Shown in pieces: positions 25,501-37,900 of a stretch of 64,000 nt of DNA; the first letter of the stretch is position 1; each line of letters opens with the position of its first letter. A program made the position numbers and the translations under genes. The notes under the pieces were generated by a model that was given only the letters and a program-made list of their open reading frames with translations, did no database searches and was not told where the DNA came from. Source of the stretch: Cristatella mucedo (lineage: Eukaryota; Bryozoa; Phylactolaemata; Cristatellidae); contig WPIO01000067.1 of assembly GCA_009760855.2 (NCBI GenBank), forward strand, positions 683,501 to 747,500, given 5' to 3'.

Positions 25501-28500
25501 TATTGTATCGAAATCGGTTGAGCAATGGATACAGATCAAAGTTCATACGTTGACTCACAAGGCCCGCCATGGCTTCCCTCCTTCGTAATAAGCTGAACTG
25601 CTGTATCAGTTTCAGCCTCTTCGCACCCTCAGGTTCAGTGTAGACGATAAACTAGCTGTTCCATTCCTCCGCTTAAGGACAGTTGGCGATAATTTTTTTA
25701 GCTCTGCAGGTCCAAGACTGTGGAACTCGCTGCTGCAGTTACCAAGCGAGGACAACTATATTCCTGCTGCCGACTATGGCTCATCATTTTCAGTGGTCCT
25801 GAGCTGCTACTTTCATGCTACTCAATACCTCGACTGCTCTCCTGACTCTGCAATGCTTCCCACTTTCTTTTTTCGAGTGAGACGAAGCCTGTTGGCTAAT
25901 GAATGTCTATCGAAAGCCGGTCAGGCTGCGAGTGGGATATACAAAACACTCTTGTTTAACACCCACATAACTTTAATGGCTTCATGGAGTTGCAGATGGA
26001 GATTCAACACTTACGTATGCTATATCGGGAACGGCCAGATGTATAATTACACTGGATTTACTAAGAAATTCTTATATAATTGCCCTGTTTAGTCATATCC
26101 TGAATTTTTTTAATTATAATTAGCACCCATTAGCTTTACTGCCTTTCTCGTTGCCCCTCTGTGACTCATCACAATATGCAAGTAACTCTATCTTTCTATA
26201 TCTCTCTACAGGTTGTAATTAGCTATATGTATTTCTCTCAACATCAGATTTGTTAGCTGAAGCCCTCTTCATATTCTCGAACACTTACGTGAGCTTGTTG
26301 CCGTCAATAATAGCTTTGGAGGGCAATGCTAAAGTTTGAAGGTCACGGATTAGTGTCCAGATGTAGCTTGGAAGTGGACTGCCGTCGGCTTCACAAATAA
26401 GTTCTATGGAGCCACCGAGGTAAATGCCTCCATTTCCCAGATCATTACTGACTGTCCTAATGCTCGCAGCAGATGGTGAATAGCTGTCTACAAAATGTTC
26501 AGCAGACGGTATATCCAATTGCAACACGAAGTACTATATACCACACAGAGCAGCTTAGATGCTCAAGTCAGTCATCATATGCTGAGAAAATTTACAAGTG
26601 GGGTTTTCCTAAAAGATATTGCCAAGGTCACTAGTGAAGGCTGTGGCATTCAGATGCTGCACACATACTTTTTCTGCTTCTGAACGGAAAATCTAAATTG
26701 TGGTAGCTAAGAAATCCTACGCCGTGCACAAGAAAGGATAATTCAAAGCTGTGAAAATAAATATCAACACCAGGCAAACACCTGACACTGATTCCATCTT
26801 ACCGAGCACGGTAATTCTGATCTGGCCCGAAGCAATTGGGCCAAATCCTTCAACCACTGCTAGGCATGTGTAGACTCCGGAGTCAGCTGAGGTGATGCTT
26901 TCGAAACTGCAAGAAATGAACGAGCACATATCATTGGCAAGCTGACCGGTTCTTCCGATGGGTGATGCAGTTGTGTGACCATCTCCAAATACTCAACATT
27001 TAGGTGTGTCGATTTCGACAGCAGCCTAATTGTAAAAGCTTCATTCAGAAGACTGCTTCTACAGCTTACCATCACGTCCGATCCCTATATAAGATTAGGA
27101 GCTGCCTTCCACTGTGGCTCGCAAAACGTTTAGCTAGCTCCTTAGTTCTGTCTCGGCATGATTATTGGAATTCCATTTTGGCTGGGCTACCAAAGAAAGC
27201 AACTGGGCCACTGCAAATAGCCGGAAATGTGGCTTCAAGGTTAGTTAGCAAGTCTCAGAGGTTTGACCACGTGTCTCCTTTTCTAAAAGAGCTAGGGTGG
27301 CTGCCAGCTGATCAAAGGATACAGAGCAAAGTTTTTATGGTGGCTCAAAAGGCCTGCCACGGCTTAGTTCCTCCATACGTAGCTAAACTGCTGCACGAGT
27401 TTGTGCCTATCAGAGCCCTGAGGTCTTGTATGGACGATAATTTAGCTGTTCCATTCTTCCACTTAAAGACCACTTGCTTCTGAAGCTTTACCTCTGCATG
27501 CTTTAGACTTTCGAACTTGCTGCCACAATTCTTAGGCAACGACAGTCCTAGACTGTGGAACTTGCTTCCATAATTCTTAGGCAACGACAACTACTCTTCT
27601 GCTTCCGATTATAGCTTATTGATTTCAGTGGTACTGAGCTGCTATTTTAAAGCTACTCACTATCCCAACTGCTCTAATGCATCTGCTAGGCATCCCACTT
27701 TTTCGTAGTTACCTGTGATGACATCTGCTGGCTACCGACTGGGTACCGAAAGCCGCTAAGGTTGTAAGTTCGCGGTACACAACTCTCCCGCCCAACACCG
27801 ACACAGTCTTCATGACTTTATTGAGTTACAGACGAAGATACATTACCTTAAATTTGCCAGTCTGTCTGCATAGTATTAAGTTGTTAGAAAATATAGCATA
27901 TATACATTCGACTGTCTCCGGGTAAGGAGCCTATAGGTACAACAAGTCTGGCTGATAAAAATGCAAGCAGCTTTTATTTTGTCTATGTAAATACAGCATC
28001 CGGACGTGCTTAAGATAAGGCACAGGTTAAATTCCTGCAACGGCAGCTTGAATACAGCAGAATATTTCTTATTCCATTGGAAAAGGCAAACATGACACTG
28101 CTGCTGTGTCATGCCATCATATCGTAAGTTACGTTGGGTTAAATGAAGATGGTCTGTCGAATCGTCGGGTAAATAATTCACAACTAAGGTTTGCAAGTCA
28201 GCAAGCCAAACCGTATAAGTATTTAACGTGGCCTTATTGTGCAGGGTCGCCCTAGTTCTTTACACTGTGGTAATAGCAAGCCATAAGATTCTTGTCAGGC
28301 TATTTCAAGCACACAAGATGTTCTGTTACAGAGCTCTCACTCTGCATGCGTGAAGAGAGAAAACTGTTATACTACCAGCTAACACTTAATAGTCAAAAGC
28401 CATTCATCAATCTGACTTACTTTAGTACAGCCTTTCCAGGTGAAGCATCACTTGTAAGCAGCTGCCCATCCTTTCTCCACTCTAGCTGAAGGGTATTGTC

Positions 28501-31500
28501 ACCGATGGTGCGACCATTAATGACCAATTTAGTTCCAGGCAGGAATGCGTTGGCATCACCGTTGCTGGGTTTCTTTCCACTAGCTAAAATCTCTATCTTC
28601 AATGGTGACCAAATGACGGGTTTGCCGTCACCTGCAGGCATATCAATGCTGTCATCAGCAAAAGAAATTACTTAATTGAAATGCATTTATAAATGTCCCA
28701 GCTACCAATGAAATGTTCTCGGAAAGAAAGATTAATAACCAATGCAGTACTCTAAAGCGAACGTTGGACTAGCAGCAGAATGTGTTTATTAATATCTCGG
28801 TACGCTTTTACGAAGAACCAGACCTCTTTATATAGAACAGTTAAACCTGACAAAACTTCAAACAATAGTAATATAATAATAATAATGCAGTTGATCAAGC
28901 GCCCTCAGAGAACTAAATTGATCTCTAAGCGATTTACATTTGCTGCAAAGGGAGAAGCAATTGAATGGAGAGTAATATCATGCTTGATAGACAAACAAAA
29001 TCAATAACATGGTTGGGGGTGATATGCACAGGGTCAGCATGCAAATGTGGTTAGTGGCAGCATGCACAGTGTCAGCACGCAGAGGCACATTAAGGACGAA
29101 TCACAGGGATCCACTAAATACTGTCCTAAAAAGGTGTGTGTTTTAAGTTTTTTGGAATGTGGTCAGGGGATGTTCTGACGCAAGTTGGGAGGGAATTCCA
29201 GGCTTTGGGCGCATACAAACTAAATTCACGGTCTCTAAATCATTTGAGGTTTGCACGAGGTATTGGTAGACTGCTGGATTTCGAAAAGTGGGTGGTACGA
29301 TACTGGCCTGATACGGGAGTGTATCTGAGAGATATGATCGAGCCAAAGAATGAGATAACTTAAAAGTGAGAGGCTAAACCTCGAAGTCAATCCGTTGCTT
29401 GACTGGTAGCCAGTGCAGGTCGGCGAGAAGAGACATTGCTTTTTGAAAGACGGTGATCCAAAAATGCCCATACATTTGATTCCTCAACGAGCTAAGCAAT
29501 GTCGCAAATATTGCATGCAACACTTGACATCCGGTGGAGACGGAGCAGAAAATTTTAAATGATGGGGTCGTACGTATAGACTTTACTTAATAGCTTCCAG
29601 AACTCAGGCACGCACAGCTTGCAGTGATACCTGCCACTGCATTTTAGGATGTCATTTGAGAACTTTATAAGACTCTTACTCTTAGAGCTTTCCAAGGTGC
29701 TGCAAATGCGGCTGCTTTCACTCGTGATAATCAAAGACAAATCTTTGGCATTCTATGCATCAGTATACGCGAGGTAAAACTTGTAAATTAGCGAATGTAC
29801 TTGCCTGGCTTATTTCCACCGACTATTACAGCAGCGGACGACGAACCGTAACGGTTCTGGGCAGTACATAAGAATGTTCCGGCGTCAGCCGCCTGGTTTA
29901 CAGGAATCCTGAAAAATACGGCATGCATGCAGAGTGACGTCATGCTGTTAGTCACAACCTCTGGCTAGGCAACGACCCTCTCTGAATTAGGCTGCAGCAG
30001 GGTAAATTTCGGTTGTTTAGAAGATGAATTAAAAAACAAAACTGACTTACCGCAACCGATCATTACAAACTTGTGGGTAACTTGTGAGTACAACTCTTTT
30101 GCAAGATCGCAGGATTACCTTCAGTGAGTTCAATGAAATATTTCAAGCACATATTGAATGGGTCAATTTTATAATTAGGGTGCATAAAAACAAGCTATTT
30201 TTAAACTCTAGCTATATTGGTATGAGACAACTTACAAAGTAATCGACGAGGACCAAATTGGTACGAATACTGCGATTGGAATAACTGTTTCTTTAAACAG
30301 TATCGTCTTGTTAACGAGCTTCAAGAATGAAGCTATGAGGATCCAGATTTGTACTGAATATAAGAAATGAACCAAGTACTTACAGGAGCTGCATGATTGC
30401 TGATCTTTCGAGATGACTATCAAGTGGCAATTGGAATACAGATCCAACATTTGACAAGGATTATGCACATCAATCATTCCTGCACCATGCCGATGAGGTA
30501 GTTTTCATCCCTCCCATTGTGGGCTGACTATTTTATCATAATTAAGCTTCTATCCTTGTTTAGTAGAATTGCTCGGGGGGGGGTTTAATTTTTTAATTAT
30601 CTCATGTATAGTGTGAAGACTATATTCTCAACACGAGGGCACTTTATCCAGCAGCAACTCCAGTCGTAATATTTTTCCACTCTGCTGCTCAGTGTCTATT
30701 CGACAGCACCCTAAATAACTACCCTGCTGCATGCGTAACAAAATATTTCTCCGATAGTTATCCGGGTTTATCTCTCTACCACCTTCGATTCATTCGCACC
30801 TGTGAAGGTGTACTTTAACCTGATCGGACACTTTCTAGATTTCTTCATGCGAATCCTGTGTTGATTTCAATGGTCTCATTTGAAGCTTTTACTTTTATCG
30901 TTGGTTCGGAGCAGGTAAAGGAAAAATTTCCATTAGCTCAATACTTACCTCAGTTTGTTGCCTTCGACGATGGCTGAGCCCGACAAAGGAATCGTCTGAG
31001 AGCCCTTGACGTAGCTCCATTTGTAGCTGGGATTTGGACCACCATTTGCTTGGCAAACAAGTATGAGCTCTTCACAGCCTAGGTCGCCAGCGCTACCACT
31101 TCCGTCACGGGTGGAAATTATGTTTACTTTGTTCGGTGCATAGCTACCTATAAGCATGGAACGCATCACGCAGCCCGTGTGCTTTCATTGGTTAGTGAAG
31201 CAGCAGAAAATTTGATTGTCAAGGCGAACGACTGACTGACGATGTAGGTGAATGATGCTTTAACAGCTTTTTTGCTATTGACTGCAGCTAGCCTACTACC
31301 GTTTCCTGCTTGATTATAATAATAACCATGTACTTGATAAAGGGCCCTCAGAGAGCTCAATCTCGTTCTAGGCGCTTCACATTTGCTGCAAAGGGAAGTG
31401 CGATTGAAGGGTGAGTAATATCGTGCTTGATAAACATGAATAACATGGTTAGTGGCAGCACGCACAGCGTCAGCACACATAGGCACATGAAGAAAGAAGC

Positions 31501-34500
31501 ACAGGATCCAGTAAATGATGTCTTAAAAAGGTGTGTTGACCGACCGTCTCGAATAATGAAACATTAGCGGGGCAAAGCAGCATTAACAGGCTCGTCCTAG
31601 CATTGTACCTTTTGTATCTACCAGAACGTTGACGGTACCAGTGGACGAACCATACGTGTTAGTAGCAGTGCACGAGTAATTTCCAGCATCCTGAGCCTGG
31701 ACCGACGGTATCCTAAAATCAGATATCGAAATTGAAGGCTGACCTGCAGTTCGCATACACCTGCTGTTCGTGTAAACATGCTCCATCATTCCTCTAATGA
31801 AGCCGCACTGACTGCTTATACAAAGAGTTTCAGTAGCATTATGGTAGGTCTATTTATGCGCGTCACTGCCTTTCACTTATTAAGTTCTCATCGGTCCTAA
31901 AATCGGACAAAGAAAACTACTCTGTTTTTAAAACTAGCCAATTTCCGTTTCTGACGCTCTGACGATTAAAAATTTAAGTCAAGGGTCGGCTTTCGGTGAA
32001 TACAGGTGCTTAGGAATGAGGCGAAATAGACAAGCTACCATTTGCTAGAAACTGCTACCGCATAAAGTGGATGGAGGAGTTCCTAGAAGTAGGCGTTCAG
32101 GCTAAATTTATTTTAAATTTCTTAAATTTTTAAAATTTATTTAATTTTTAAAGTTCGAACAAATATATTGTTAACTTGGATAAGTGTCAATACAGAGCAT
32201 CGAATTTACGAATAACTTAATCTTATTTAATCAGACGTGGTATTAATTTCAAGCAAACAGACGGATGCTGCCTAAAATAATGAAGAGTCAATTTGAAATG
32301 ACACTGCGAAGTTCGTTCGAGTCGTTATCACAAAGCTGCAAAAAGCCCATATGAATAAAGCTCAGTTGTCATTACTTCACCCCTTACCGGCCCATATGCT
32401 ATGGTGCAGTTTACCACTATGTCAACTCAACAATTCTGGAAAAGTAATGCCACTGAATCAAGTGAGGTTGCTTTGAGAACAAAAAATCTTACATATCAAT
32501 TCAGCTCTAAGCATTATTCATTTCCAAAATGCCTGGGAGTTTTATAAAAAACTATTTGTAATAATTATACTCCACCTCTTGCTGATGTAATACCCAAGAA
32601 CAATCTAGACTTTCACTTCTATGCAGATGATACTCTGTCGTACCTTTAGTTTGATCCCTACAAGCGTTAAAGCACCTCGAATTTCTCAACTCAGTTGCTG
32701 TATGTATTGATGATATCCAGGCATGGATAGCAGCACATTTTTTGAAGCTAAACTATGATAAAACTAACCTAATAGTTATGGCAAAACCCAGTGTGATTGA
32801 GAAATTGGAGAGGCCTACCGTCAAAAATGGCTCAGCCAGGATTTCTCAGGTTGAATCAGCTTGAAATTTAGGTGCCATGTTCCAAAGTGACCTCTCGCTA
32901 GACGACCACATCAGCTCCACAGTCAAGTCGGCCTACTTTCAGCTACATAACTTTGCTAAAATTAGGGATTGTTAAGATAAGGATAACACGTCTAAGTTGG
33001 TCCCTGAATTTGTGAAATCCTGTCTTGACTTCTGTAATTCACTGCTTGCTGGCCTACCGGCATGTGCCATCAAGCGATTGCAGGTGGTGCGAAACACTGC
33101 TGCTAGGCTTGTCTGTCGTGAGCGTCGCAGTTGCCACATCACACCACTTCTCCCTACCTGCGGTGGCTATCAGTCAAGCAACGGATCAAATTCAAGGTTC
33201 TGTCGCTCACTTTTAATTCACTTCATTTTCTGGCTCCAACCTATCTCTCAGATCTACACCCACATCACACCAAGCTTCATGCTTCCGCTTTTGGAATCCA
33301 ACAGTGCACCAACATCTTGTACAAACCTCGACACCTTCGGCGACCGTGCATTTAGTTCGTATGCACCCAAAGCTATAAGTTCATCACGACATGCGTCAGA
33401 TCATCCCCTGACTTGACCACATGTAAAAAGAACTTTAAAGCACTTATTTATGACAGCATTGAGTGGTTCCCTGTGATTTCGTCCTTCATGTCCTTATGCG
33501 TTTTGACACTGTGCATGCTGCCACTAACCACATTTGCATGCTGACCCTGTGCATGGCTACCCTAACCATGATATTCATATTTATCAAGCATGATATTAGT
33601 CACCATTTAACCGTGCTTCCCTCGCAGAAAACGTAAAGCACCGAGAAAGACATTGCGATCTCTGAGGGCGCTTTATCAAGGGCATTATTGTTGTTAATAT
33701 TATTCCTGCTCGGCATGCTGCCACAATGGGTTTCATTACCACGTGCAGGTAAATCTTTGTATCTCTTTTTGTCACTTTGTAGTTCACTTTGGAATGTTAT
33801 CTAAATTTAATAGATATAACAATAATAATATTACTTTTGATAGAGAGCCCTCGAGGAGCTCAATTCATTTTTAGGGGCTTTACATTTGCTGCAAGGGAGA
33901 CCACGACGGATTGGTTGGTGGTAGCATGCTCATTAAAAAACAGAAATAGCGTGGATGGAGTACCATGGATAGGCACGCCATGCACGAGCACATAAAGGTC
34001 GAATAGTGGGGACCCAGTAGGTGCTGAGGTGAATAAGTACGTTTTTTATTTCTTTTTATGTTCGGTCAAGTCAGGATAATTTGTGAAGCATGAGTCCTGA
34101 ATTACTAGCCCAATCTTTCTTCATATTCTTGAAAACTTACGTTAGCTTGTTGCTTTTAACGATAGCATTGGATGGCAATGCTAAAGACTGAATGTGGCCG
34201 GTTTTTATCCAGTTGTAGCTCGCCTCTGGGCTGCTGTTGGTTTCGCAAATCAGCAGTACCGCACCGCCGAGGTAAATGCCTCCACTTCCAAGATCGTCAC
34301 TGACGGCTCTAATGCTCACAGGAGACGGCGAGTAGCCACCTAAAAAAATTTCAGTAAACGACATATGCATTTGGGATGTGACGAGGTATATACCACAAAG
34401 TGTAAACTAACATGTTCCAGATGACCAATATAAGCTAAGCAAATCGACCAGATGAGGCTTTGGCAAAAATAACGGCTGCGCCTCAAAATAAAGATTTGGC

Positions 34501-34896
34501 CGATAACTCTTTCAAAAAGCCATGGTCTGCTGCCTGCTGGCAAAAATATATTATGGTAGTAAGGAAATCCTATGCCTTCCATGAGAAGGGATGATTTAAA
34601 GCTAAGAAAAGTAGCACAGACTAGGTACAGCAGGCCACTCTATGATACTGCTTAAGTTCTCACCTAGCACGGTAATACTGATCTGGCCTGAAGCAATCGG
34701 GCCAAATCCTTCAATAACTGCTTGGCATGTATAGATTCCAGAGTCAGCTGTGGTGATGCCTTCGAGGCTGAAAAAAACACGAAGCTCATATGTACAGCTA
34801 AATGACCACAAGCCGTTCTGCATACAGGTGCACTGCCAGATAAGATATTACATATAAATTAGACCTTCGCCTGTGAACTTGTCCAGCAATATAGTG

Positions 34897-34935
<39 letters not shown>

Positions 34936-37900
34936 TATACGCCTTAGGCTTCCAAGTCAAGTCGATTCAGTACATTTAAAAGGTCGCATTTTTTATCTGG
35001 AGACCTAATCATATTTGCACTGAAATAGGACAAACTAGATTACCTCCGTTGCTGGCTAGGATATTTTCAGGTTGAGAATTTTCCGCAACGTTAGATTTTC
35101 TATTTACGACCATGTAGCAACGTGAATATTGTATGACCAGGGATCGCATTGTAGCAGCCGTCTACGTGTGAATAGGACTCACTTTAGTACAGCCCTTCCA
35201 GGCGAAGCATTGCTCGAAAGTTGCTGCCCTTCCTTTCTCCACTCCAGCTGAAGTGTTGTATCACCGACGCTGCGACAAGCTATGGCCAAGTTAGTTCCAG
35301 GCAGGAATGTGTTAGCGTCACCACCGTTGCTTTGTCGCTTTGCCGGAACTGCGTTGGAGTCAATGTTGTTAGGACGCTTCCCGCTAGCTCTGATCTCGAT
35401 CCTCAATGGCGACCAGCCGATACTTCCTGTGCTTTGACCTGCAGGCAAATTACAGACGCTAACACGTACTATCAGTTATGGACAAACCCACTGTGATTCA
35501 GAACGTGGAAAAAGCCAACGTTCAAAATTTGCTCTGCCAGCACATCTTCTGATGAATCAGCATGAAATCTGGGTATCATGTTTCAAAATAGACCTCTTGT
35601 TAGACAAACACATTAGCTATACAATAAATTCTGCCTACTTTCAGATATATAGCATTGAGGAAACTTGGGCTTGTTAAGATAAAGGTACCACGTCTAAGTT
35701 GGTCATAGCATTAGCGACATCCCGTTTTGACTTTTGTAAGTCAATGCTTGCTGGGCTACAGTCATGTGCAATCAGGCACTTGCAGCTGGTGTTAAACTCG
35801 GCAGCTAGGCTTGTGTGTCGTGAGATTCGAAGTCGCTACATCACGCCACTTTACGCCGACCTGAACTGGATCCCATTACAGCAAAGGTTTGATTTCAAGG
35901 TTTTTTGCTCACTTTTAGGTCACTTTATTCTTTGGTTCTTAAATGCCTGTCAGATATACTCCCCGCCAGGCCAGGCACTGTACCGACCAGTTTTTCGATT
36001 CAAACAGTTTACCATGACTTCGTACAAACCCCAAGTCCTCCAAAGACCGTGCATTTAGTTCGTATTGTCTTAAAGCCTGGAACTCACACCCGACTTGCCT
36101 CACAACATCCCTTGACATGACGACATTTAAAAAGAATTAAAAACCACACCTATTTAGGACAGCATTTAGCGGGTTCCTATTATTCGTTCATCATGACTTT
36201 TGAGTGCTGACTCTGTGCTATCTGCCACTAACCACACTTACATGCAGACCTGTGCATGTCATTCCTAATCCTGTCATTCATGTTGTTTATCAATCATGAT
36301 ACTACTCACTACTCCATAGCGTTTTTGCAGCAACAGTAAATCACCTAGAAAGAGATTGAGTTCCCTGAGGTTGCATTATCACGTTCATTATAATCATAAT
36401 TATTAATATTACAACACCATAAACCTTGGTAATGACCAAATTAAGACCTATTTGATTACATAAATATAAACCAGCTACCCCAGTACTGTCGTTCTGAAAT
36501 AATTATCACCAATCCATCATCGCATATCGAACGGTTGAGCAGGTTTGATTCAGTGGTTAAGATCCTAGCCCTGACCAAGGTCTGACTATGGTCGTGAGCT
36601 CGAGCCCCCGGAGGCATATGTAAAGAGCCCGAATAGAAAATAAGTTCCCTTGGGGTAGTATACAAATTAATTATATTTATTCATTTGTTTAGAAATTGCA
36701 GCCATTAGTATCTCTGATTGTCTTTTGTAAAGGTTGTAGATCTTTTATGAAACGGTCCACTAAACTAGCAGACTACTGAAGTTTCCTTTCAAAACTTCAA
36801 AAGATATATATCGTTCTTCCCTCATCGTTCTTGCGATGCAATGGAGCTTGCTGAATTTTAGCAAACCACATTGAAGTCAGTTCCTAGTATTTGACAGGGA
36901 TTGTGAGAGATGGCTAGTTGTTAGTGCAGTCTCCAAGATGAAGGTTTTTAAAATTTCAGCCACTTAAAAAACGGAACCTACATATAGAGCACAGGGGGAT
37001 GTGAGCACATAAGCATTACTTTTTAGATGAGCGAAGCCTTATAGTCTAGCCAGATGCTTCAAGTACCCCATAACTAAAGTTTAATGCTATCAAAGTTCAG
37101 TCTTATGAAATGTATGCACCTCAGGGCCGAATTTCATCAATGCAAGGACTGTGTATATAAGATGCTGCTGCAGAATACTGACAAATACGTTTGAGTATCG
37201 TTGGCCTACATGAGATAGCCTTTTTCTTGTGCCGTGTCACCCTTTCACGAGGGTGCTATACAAGGAAAACAGCAAAGGACCGACAGCGGACTTTTGTAGG
37301 AACGTACTGGTGCTTGGTCAGGTAGATAGTACGTCACCGCCATGTGATACCGATCGAAAACGACCGGACAAGTACAATTTAAATTGAGCCATTGCCTCGT
37401 TTATCAGACCGATTGTAGTTGGAAATTCGTTAAGTAGTATATCGTGATGAACATGAAAAAAACAGCTAATGGATTTAGCAGCACAGGGTCACCGTCATTA
37501 CTGTCGTAGTGGCTGCAGAGGATGTCGTTGGTAGCTCTGGCAGAGCTGATTCAGTGGAGTTGTGTGGCTGAACCCGCAGTTTAGCATACTAAAAAAATTT
37601 AATTCTTGCTATGCGTGCTACCAGCAATAATAGCAAAACTTGTTCAAGAATCCTTGATAACAAATAAAATTGCAACTGTAGATTGGTTGAATAGACCTTT
37701 TATCTAATCGTGGCTTTTGAACAATTGGTCCAGAGGTGGCGAATTTGAAAGCCTGGGGTAAGCAGTTGTTTCCGAGAAGCATTCTAAATGTTACTTATCG
37801 CAGGGCTACGTTTTCTTGGCGGTGGGACCATCGGGATGATGGCACATGGTCTTCAGAAGACGAGCTCTTTTACGCGACCTAAGTAAAGCCGTCTATGTAG

